A stretch of DNA of 64,000 nt from contig NC_092689.1 of NCBI RefSeq assembly GCF_964275005.1, positions 10,801,879-10,865,878 on the forward strand, read 5' to 3'. Within the stretch, counting starts at the first letter, position 1, and each line of letters opens with the position of its first letter. The notes beneath the pieces were generated by a model that had not been told where the DNA came from, did not search any database, and saw only the letters and a list, made by a program, of their open reading frames with translations. Below, one piece after another: positions 57,401-64,000 of the stretch. Source of the DNA: Diadema setosum. Lineage: Eukaryota > Echinodermata > Echinoidea > Diadematoida > Diadematidae. The position numbers and the translations under genes were made by a program.

Positions 57401-60400
57401 CTCGGCGGGGTAAAAAGAGTTTCATGTGTTTTTAATTTCGCGAAATCAAGACATCAACTACTGGAACATAATGCAAGCAAAAATATTTGCGTGCTTTAAT
57501 TTTCGCACTAGTTTCTGGTTGTGAGAAATGCGTGCAAATTTATACACCGCAAAAATTTCCACTTTTAGAGTAAATCACTGCAGACTTGTGGTTTCCAGTC
57601 CATGAAGTCAGTTACATGTACATTGAGTCTCAGTGTATTGCTCCATGATACTATGTGAAGCTGGAAGTTGTGACTATAAAGTGGTAACATACAGTTCACT
57701 CCTTCATTTGCCGACATTCACCCTCGCTCATTCTTCCCTGTACTTTCGACGCCAGACATTTTGAAGACTTTGAGCGGAGAATTCCCAGGGACGAGGTCAC
57801 CAGAATGGAGGTGATCATCAAACAGCTGATAGCGGATGAGGACGAAGACTACGTAGCCACGGTCTGTGGGAGCTATCGCCGTGGCGCAGCATCCAGCGGT
57901 GACATGGACATTCTCCTCACTCATCCCTCTTTCATTGCCAAAGATAAGAAAAAGGTCAGCTGGCTGCCTTCCTCGTGTTTCTCCAATTGACCCCATTGTT
58001 AAAGTTAATGTTGATTTTTGCTGAGAATTGATAGTATTGTGATGTTTGTTCATTTCTTTAGAACCGTCAGTATCTACATTTCAAAAATGTGCATGCATTG
58101 CTTTTTGTCTGATATTAAACTGTAGTATTTTGAGGGAATAATTTATTGAAGTGGTATTTTGCATCACTGACCATGTAAAGACTGACGCTTGGCCATGACC
58201 GAAGAAAGTACAATTGTAATCCAGTAAAGTTATGGACCACAGAACTAGGTGCTGTTGTGTCATGTTAACACTGCAGAAATTCATCTGCAATACATTGAGC
58301 CTTGCTTCATTCTGTGCTTTTAATTGAACTCCTCTGTGAATTTGGTCTATGAAGGTGAAAAGTAAATACAGTGGACTCCCGTCATAACGAAGTCCTTAGG
58401 ACTGACAATTTTCTTTCGTTATATCGAAACTTCGTTACAACCAAACAAATAAACAATAAAAACCATAGAAAAGATAATGTTACAGGTTGAATTTTTATTT
58501 TGTTGTAACCAGAATTTTGTTTATAAAACCGTGTTCGTTGTAACAGGAGTGCACTCTAGTCTCTTTTTAATGCCACCAAACTGAGCTTTTTTTTTTCTTT
58601 CTTTGCATGACAGCCAGAGCTACTGACGGCAGTGGTGAAGAAATTGGTGGATTCCAAGATTGCAACCGAGTCCATTTCTCAGGGGGACACAAAATTTATG
58701 GTGAGCATGATTTCCTGCGTAAAATTATTTATTGGTCACTGAAAGTACAAATATATTTAGTATTAAACATAAGCATCTCTCTGGTGAAATTCAGTCCATA
58801 TAATATATATAGTAAAAGAACTTTCTTGAATAGCTTGATGTTACTGAATCATCGGTGTTTTGTTATACATGGCATTCATGTCAGGTATTGAACAGATACA
58901 GAATGATTATAACATCACTTTTCTCTCTAGATATTTGGAGAGCGCTTCCCCAACATTGTGTCAGGCAGGCTTCAATGTATATTAAGTTGATGTTATTGTG
59001 AGGTTAAGAGCATATGGATGCGAAAATCAGCTGAAAGCGCTTAACAATCGAAACCAATGCAGCTTCCTAATGAAGTTAATAGAGTGTCATCTCAAACAGA
59101 CTATTTCTGTGGGGACAGTGTGTTATGTTGATGACCATTAAAAAAAAAAAAAAAATTTACGTAATCATATGTGATTGATCATTCAAATGATATGAATCAG
59201 TAACTCTATAGGCATCACTCATTCATTGAATTGTCTCAGCCTTAAAGACCCGAAAGCATGGGGATTCATGGGTGACCCGATTCATTCGCTGCCCACCAGG
59301 GTAGTACATTAAAAAAAAAAAACACACAGATAGCATCAGTCAGCTAATATGTGCATTGAAGCATACAGAGACTCCAATCCCAAGCACCTTCTGATCTGGA
59401 GATTCTCCCGCCTGAAACCCCCAGCAAACGGGAGACTTCATGTGTGCGAAGGTGAAGTTCCTTGTGGCCAGGGTCCAAGCTCTAGGGTTTTAGATGCTTT
59501 CTTGTGCTATCTAAGGCTTATTTTTCAACGTACAATGACACTTAGTAAGAAATCATTTCAAGAGGGAGACACGGAGCCATGGCGGGAGAGATTCAATCTC
59601 AAGTGGGAGAACGGGAGATTTTTGCAAAAATGGGCTTTCGGCGGGAGATCTCCCGTCGAAAGCGGGAGAGTTGGAGTCTCTGAGCATACGCTCATCGGTA
59701 ATGGTCGACTCTAGTCGAGATTATTCAGCTGTGTGTGTACTTGATAATGATAATAATAATAATAATATGTAATTTCTTATATAGTGCTATATCTAGTTAC
59801 AAACTACTCAGAGCACTTGCTGCTCTCTCCAGAATGATGTTAAAGAAAATAGAAAATAGAAAAGGTACATAAAATAATACAATACAATACAGTGCAATAC
59901 CATACAAGGCAATACAATACAATAACAATGTCTAAGAAGAAATAAAGAAATGACTAATTATATGATTGAGCAAAAAGATATGCCTTGACATGTCCTTGAA
60001 AAGCATCTAAACTGTGTATGTTGCGCACATTATGAGTTTATTCTAAAGTGAAGGAGCCATACGCAGGATTTAAATTGAGATCAGTGATGAAGCTGTACAC
60101 AGTTTGTTATGGGGATTCTCAAATATATCCCAACTGGGCCAGCCTACCCACTCCATTAAAGTCTTTTCAAACAATGATTTCCTGTCTAGGGGGTCATCCG
60201 TCTGCCCGAGAAGGAAGCCAAGGAAGGTGAGGAGCGCCACTTCCGGCGCCTCGACATCCGCCTCATCCCCCACGACCAGTACCACTGCGGCACCCTCTAC
60301 TTCACCGGCAGTGACATGTTCAACAAGAACATGAGGGCGAAGGCCCTGGAGGAAGGGTTCACCCTCAACGAGTACACCATCCGCCCCATGGGCAGCACAG

Positions 60401-61075
60401 GTGCGTCGGCAGAATGGCACAATATTGAGAGAGAGAGAGACAGGTGTCTCAATAACAGTAACCATGAAGATTATGACTGAGAATACCTATACATGTTTAC
60501 TGTAACATAAGGGGGAATCCATGCAACAACTACAACAAATTAGAAAGTTTCTGTAGTAAATGAAGAATAGAATTCAGAGAAATTCTGTGTAATAATAAAC
60601 TGAGCATGTGAAACACTTGATATTTAGCTAATGTTTTACTGAAAGAAATTTGCAGTTCAGACACCAGTTATTACTGTCATTATTTCTAATTGGTACTTTT
60701 CATTTTTTTTGTTTTGTTTTGTTACATGTGCACTCTTAAAGTAACAGTATATTTATTGTGATACATATTGTTGAATAGATTTAAATGCAGAATTCAAAAC
60801 CTAAAAGAGCAGGGGTAGTTATAACGGAATGTCAATGCCAATATGAACAAGTTGATTTTTACTGTATACACAGAACCTATTCTGACTGTTGACTGCGATG
60901 GAAAAGTTGATTCATGTGGATAATGATTTGAAGAAAATGAATGCCACTAATCCATTCTTGTGTCTGTTTCATCTGTCTAGGAATTCCCGGAGAGCCACTG
61001 CCAGTCACATCTGAGGAGGACCTCTTTGACTACATCGGGATGAAGTACAAAGCCCCCTCAGAGAGGAATATGTGA
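51406..61075 (+). CDS. POLB: DNA polymerase beta
   Basis: Nine coding exons: 51406-51469, 54493-54617, 54948-55081, 55832-55884, 56471-56522, 57756-57954, 58614-58700, 60190-60400, 60981-61075. They total 1,020 nt (339 aa plus stop; human is 335), all GT-AG and in phase. The protein fills single-nucleotide gaps in base-excision repair and removes the 5' deoxyribose phosphate. The lyase domain contains [27 protein letters not shown] and the Schiff-base lysine at K73 (AKKIDEV; human K72). The helix-hairpin-helix is RVSGIGPVAARK. The nucleotidyltransferase signature [17 protein letters not shown] gives metal-binding D192 and D194, with the third at D260 (RRLDIRL). The template-selection motif YFTGS is at 275-279, and the end is [16 protein letters not shown]. 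Human POLB has 14 exons, so several introns are absent here. The start MSKRKAP matches human exactly. Confidence 0.97.
51508..52110 (-). mobile_element. Decayed LINE fragment (ORF2 tail and 3' UTR)
   Basis: On the minus strand a reading frame shows the typical LINE ORF2 end: a Cys/His knuckle-like QCKFCNKN, then [20 protein letters not shown], and [18 protein letters not shown], interrupted by stops. Downstream it has AATAAAGTCCCTC and a TTA-rich tail near 51,510. It is 5'-truncated where the TTAA element at 52121 begins. The exact clade is not determined. It lies in POLB intron 1. Confidence 0.55.
52121..52594. mobile_element. TTAAAGG-ended MITE in POLB intron 1
   Basis: The left end is TTAAAGGGGCATTCCGGACG followed by ATTTTC; the complement of the right end is TTAAAGGAGACCTCTGGATG followed by ATTTTC. 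The inverted repeats are imperfect over about 25 bp. The interior is non-coding. Confidence 0.65.
53065..53460. mobile_element. Large nested palindrome, fold-back element
   Basis: Outer arms ATAGAATGGGTA (left) and TACCCATTCTAT (right, near 53437), a middle pair around GTCGAGAGCC / GGCTCTCG, and an inner hairpin CATGCATCAGTTTTTACTGG / AGTAAAAACTGATGCATG centred near 53304. The left arm carries several imperfect copies of a GCGCACTTGTAGCAAGAG-like unit at 53171-53240. Confidence 0.65.
53456..53640. mobile_element. Palindromic element with GACGCAC termini
   Basis: The left arm GACGCACATGTCTTTTTGTG with CAGGTGGAATATAGTGTGCA mirrors a right arm TGCACACAATTCCGACTGAC then GTGCGTC. The centre is ACCCACTCGGCTTCGCCTCG followed by TGGGT. 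It abuts the preceding palindrome and may belong to the same insertion. Confidence 0.6.
55317..55636. mobile_element. MITE, GGCCCGAATTC family, second copy
   Basis: The left end GGCCCGAATTCTCGAAGGTG mirrors the right end CACCTTCGTGAATTCGGGCC. Inner TTTAAACCATGG blocks and the ATTTCGT palindrome array match the 12877 copy. It lies in POLB intron 3. Confidence 0.8.
57360..57572. mobile_element. MITE with TACTGTAAAAGTGGA termini
   Basis: The left end is TACTGTAAAAGTGGATATTT; the complement of the right end is TACTCTAAAAGTGGAAATTT, both followed by TTGCG. The element is 213 bp, with inner TTTCGCG words, and lies in POLB intron 5. Confidence 0.75.
58369..58556. mobile_element. TA-flanked MITE, CAGTGGACTCCC family, second full copy
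   Basis: The left end is CAGTGGACTCCCGTCATAAC; the complement of the right end begins GAGTGCACTCCTGTTACAAC; TA lies on both sides. It is 188 bp and aligns with the 14383 copy. It lies in POLB intron 6, ending 57 bp before exon 7. Confidence 0.75.
59366..59682. mobile_element. hAT-like MITE with visible target duplication
   Basis: Both ends read CAGAGACTCCAA on their own strand, followed by CTCCCGC-type words. It is flanked on both sides by AGCATA (59360-59365 and 59683-59688). The CAGAG start fits hAT ends, although hAT duplications are normally 8 bp. It is 317 bp. An open frame of 121 codons runs through it but has no domain. It lies in POLB intron 7. Confidence 0.7.
59740..60060 (-). mobile_element. 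Probable retroposon with ATT tail
   Basis: An AAT run at 59750-59767 is followed by ATTTCTTATATAGTGCTATA, a wording common to dispersed invertebrate retroposons whose minus-strand 3' end carries ATT repeats. There is no coding frame. The right boundary is unclear. Confidence 0.3.
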
Positions 61076-62556
61076 GCTGATTCATCTTACATTGTGATGC
61101 CAAATCTGCCCATAACAAGTGGCTGTACCTTGTTCCAACTCACAGTTCAAATATCTCACAAAGCCTATGAGGTTCAGGTTCATGCCTTGAAATGAGCTTG
61201 AAAAAGCATGCGGAAGACCATGTTTTAGAAATCGTTGACTCATACACACTCAGTTCGAAAAATTCGTTTTTTAAGATTCCATAATCAATTGTCACTCTGC
61301 AGTTTGATGTGTCTGCAAGCTTGATATTGTAATGAAGTGGTTACATGAATCATAAATCAATTTATGTGGCCTCTTGTCTTGTGCTTGACATGAGACAAGC
61401 CCAGTGTATTGGTATTAAAAAACAACCAACATAGAAATCATTGAGACATTCAGAGTTGAGAATAATTTTTGAAGAAGATGTAGTAGTTGAATGGATAAAT
61501 GCCTATGTATTTTGGGGTATGTCAGTATTTCAGTGAAGTGTATTCTGGAGTAGTGATATGTTGCTACACTCATGAAAAAGAAAAACTGAATGAGAAATTG
61601 AAGATATGAAAACCAGAGGTTAATGAATGAAAATTGTAGTCTTTCCTCTGAAACTACCACTTTGGTCTAGCCCACAATGGAATTGCAGATGCCTACTTGC
61701 TTTTTAAGTATTCTGACTCCAAATATGCTCTACTGGCGTTCAACGAATTAATGTTGCGATTACACTCGTGACTGATTTCATTGTATAACAACTCCTTTTT
61801 TGACATTCATTCTCTTTACTGTATTGTAGTTGCAATTCTGTTGATCAGTAGTTCGACAATGCATATGAGACTTTCTATTTTTTTTTCATATGTTGTGATA
61901 CCAAAACATTTTCAGTATTGCAGTGAAGTTGACAGGTTACTGCTTAAGCAAATGTGACATACATCTGTGATGAAGTGTAGTGTACATACCGAAATGACTA
62001 TTCTACCATTGCGAGTGATATATAAGGTCTGTATCAGCTTGTGCAAGTTGGTATTGTGGTATTGTCATGACTTCTTTCACATCCTGGCCCTGTGGGAAGA
62101 TAAAAGATCTGCAACAATTTATACTTGCATTGCTTTCTAAAGCTACCATAGCAGCTACCACACATGCTCACCGTTGGCTAGCTGTTGCTGCAGTGGTTGC
62201 AATTAATGTAATTCACGTGTACATAAATTCTTGGGTGAAACGGAACTGCGGGGTACGTGTCCACTTTAAAATTTAGCTATGGTACTGATGAATTGTGCGT
62301 GATAAAAGGAAATCTAAGCCGCTACTCCATAGAGTGCTGGAGGCATTTTTAAAATACCGTTTTGTGGTCAGTATTTTTTTTAATGAAAGTAAGATTAGAA
62401 TGTGCGCCTTTTACATGAAGATTTGTTGCTTGAGCTTATTCATTTGTACATGCTGAAATCACAGCTGTAAATTGCAAATACATGTGTGTAGCATGAGGAA
62501 ATGCAAATTGCTTGCTTCCCAGGAATGAAAATTTCCCATCCCTAGCTGTGTATATA

Positions 62557-62648
62557 AATTGTAATTTTTTTTTCCCCTGGGGGGCGGGGGACATACAGTA
62601 TATACCATATGTCCCCCGCCCCCAAGGGAAAAAAAAAAAATTACAATT
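62557..62648. repeat. Long G/C and A/T hairpin
   Basis: Arms of about 38 bp (AATTGTAATTTTT then CCCCTGGGGGGCGGGGGACA) fold on their near-perfect complement ending AATTACAATT, around a loop of about 14 bases, ACAGTATATACCAT. There is no coding content; it could be a tiny MITE. Confidence 0.8.
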
Positions 62649-63462
62649 GGACTTTCTGCAACGATAACTTCAAAAATAGTGAATCAATCCAAATGCTATT
62701 TCAGGTATGAAACTATAACTTATTACCTACAACTTACTGGAAACCCCATCTGATTTGCTTCAGTGGTCAAAGAGAAATGAGAATCTTTGTAGAGCATGCC
62801 AGGAATCCGTTCCCTCCGAGTTTTGTCCATTGAGTTCCAAGGGCATCCAAGTGCTGAATGTGGAGGAAACGGACCCATGACATGTTTCCAACAATCCACA
62901 TTTCAAGTTTTAAGTTTATTTTCACAAATTCAGTTAAAACATACAGAGAAATCAAAATTAAATTAAGGTGTACATATACAAACCAAAATTATTTCAGGCA
63001 AGTACATACTCATAATTAAAAATTGTGTGGTGGAGATTGACATAAGTTTTTTCTTTTTGACAATATCCAAATTGAATGGGGTTTTCTGCAAAATGTAGGT
63101 AAAAAGTTTCATTTTCATTCCCTCAAATTGCATTCAGATTATTTCATCTTTATGAAGTGCAGAAATCTAATTTTTTTTTTTTTTTTGGATGTACTGTACA
63201 GCTGAATCTGCTTTGAACATAACAGACATTTTCTTATTTTTGTATAGTTGTTTTTCTTTTGTTCAAATGTGGTCAGACATGTCTTTTTACTTGTCTTCTG
63301 TTTTTCTGTAGAACACCCGTATATGCATTAATCAAATCAATTCAAACACTACATGTCTAAATTGCAGTGGTATTACAGTGACCTAATGCCAGTACAATTT
63401 GATACAATGTGTATATAAAACTTGTAGATGTACTTTCCATGAAGCCAATATGGATACCGTAC

Positions 63463-63468
63463 AATAAA
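63463..63468 (+). terminator. Candidate poly(A) signal AATAAA
   Basis: AATAAA within GTACAATAAAGTCAG, followed by a GT-rich stretch (TGTATGTTGTATTTGTT), the layout of a real cleavage site. It would give POLB a 2.4-kb 3' UTR, so it may belong to POLB or be unused. Confidence 0.35.
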
Positions 63469-64000
63469 GTCAGAGCATTGTACAATGTATGTTGTATTTG
63501 TTACCTCTGTGTCAATTATTTCATTGCAGAGAGGGTGTTATTGTCTGTGGTTCTTTTTTTTTTTTTACAATGAATACAGTTTAACTAATGTGGGATATCA
63601 AACACGACACAAATGTATTGGAGAAAAGAGTGAAGCTTTCTTGTTTGAATGTGTGAGGCTGATAGTATGTGTACAGTGCATTTCCACAAGAAAGTTGCTC
63701 AGAATGAAAACCTCTCATCAGTCTCAACTCGAGTCATGATAGGGTCGAGATTACATGTGCAGGGCTGTTCAAAGTTAGTCCATCAGGATGGAACATAGAT
63801 GCTTAGACGTAGAGCAATAATTATGTTGATTTAAAGGCAAAACATAGTTCTGGTATGCCTGCAAAATTGTCAAATTTTGCTCCAAAATGTACACGTATGC
63901 CTAAGAAATGTGTGGAACAATGCTGTAATGAGCAACAAAAATGTATATCAACCAAAAATGTTCGCATCTCAGAACTTACCTGATTGGGGTCAGGTTAACT

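Larger units (their letters stand above)
61076..64000 (+). other. POLB 3' UTR and downstream flank
   Basis: No further gene is seen. It contains the hairpin at 62557-62648, a stretch near 62900-62990 whose complement reads AATAAACTTAAAACTTGAAA like a retroposon 3' end, and T runs. How much is POLB 3' UTR is unknown. Confidence 0.5.

Overview
This is animal nuclear DNA: multi-exon genes with GT-AG introns, AT-rich introns and many short non-autonomous DNA transposons. An echinoderm or another invertebrate deuterostome is the best guess, from the style of the proteins and repeats; the species cannot be fixed by eye. I see no prokaryotic, plasmid or viral sequence, no CRISPR array, no rRNA gene and no intact tRNA gene.

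Three genes fill most of the window. (1) 0.7-9.7 kb, plus strand: an FBXL15-type F-box/leucine-rich-repeat protein, 3 coding exons, 369 aa, the substrate receptor of an SCF ubiquitin ligase. (2) 16.1-45.8 kb, minus strand: ZGRF1, a replication-fork and crosslink-repair helicase. I trace 26 coding exons whose splice phases all agree and whose lengths sum to 9,963 nt (3,320 aa plus stop). It has an N-terminal DUF2439 domain, about 2,200 residues of mostly low-complexity linker, a GRF zinc finger and a complete UPF1-like SF1 helicase. It is about 1.6 times the length of the human protein, and nearly all the extra length lies in exons 4, 5 and 7. (3) 51.4-61.1 kb, plus strand: DNA polymerase beta (POLB), 9 coding exons, 339 aa, with all catalytic residues present.

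FBXL15 and ZGRF1 converge tail to tail. ZGRF1 and POLB diverge head to head, with 5.6 kb between their start codons. ZGRF1 (homologous-recombination repair of forks and crosslinks) and POLB (base-excision repair) are both DNA-repair genes, so the 46-51.4 kb interval is where any shared control would lie. It holds a CpG-richer promoter-like block, a DR1-type array of nuclear-receptor half-sites, a probable LINE 3' end, microsatellites and a degenerate telomere-like tract.

Introns and spacers carry at least ten families of terminal-inverted-repeat elements: TTAA-ended families, TA-flanked CAGTGGACTCCC elements, a GGCCCGAATTC family with an internal palindrome array, a hAT-like element with a visible target duplication, and large hairpins. 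The most unusual region is ZGRF1 intron 8 (31.7-35.9 kb). It is CpG-richer than its surroundings, contains candidate start codons on both strands and a 38-bp near-palindrome, and lies just upstream of an exon that begins with ATG and opens the GRF-helicase half. It may be an internal promoter.
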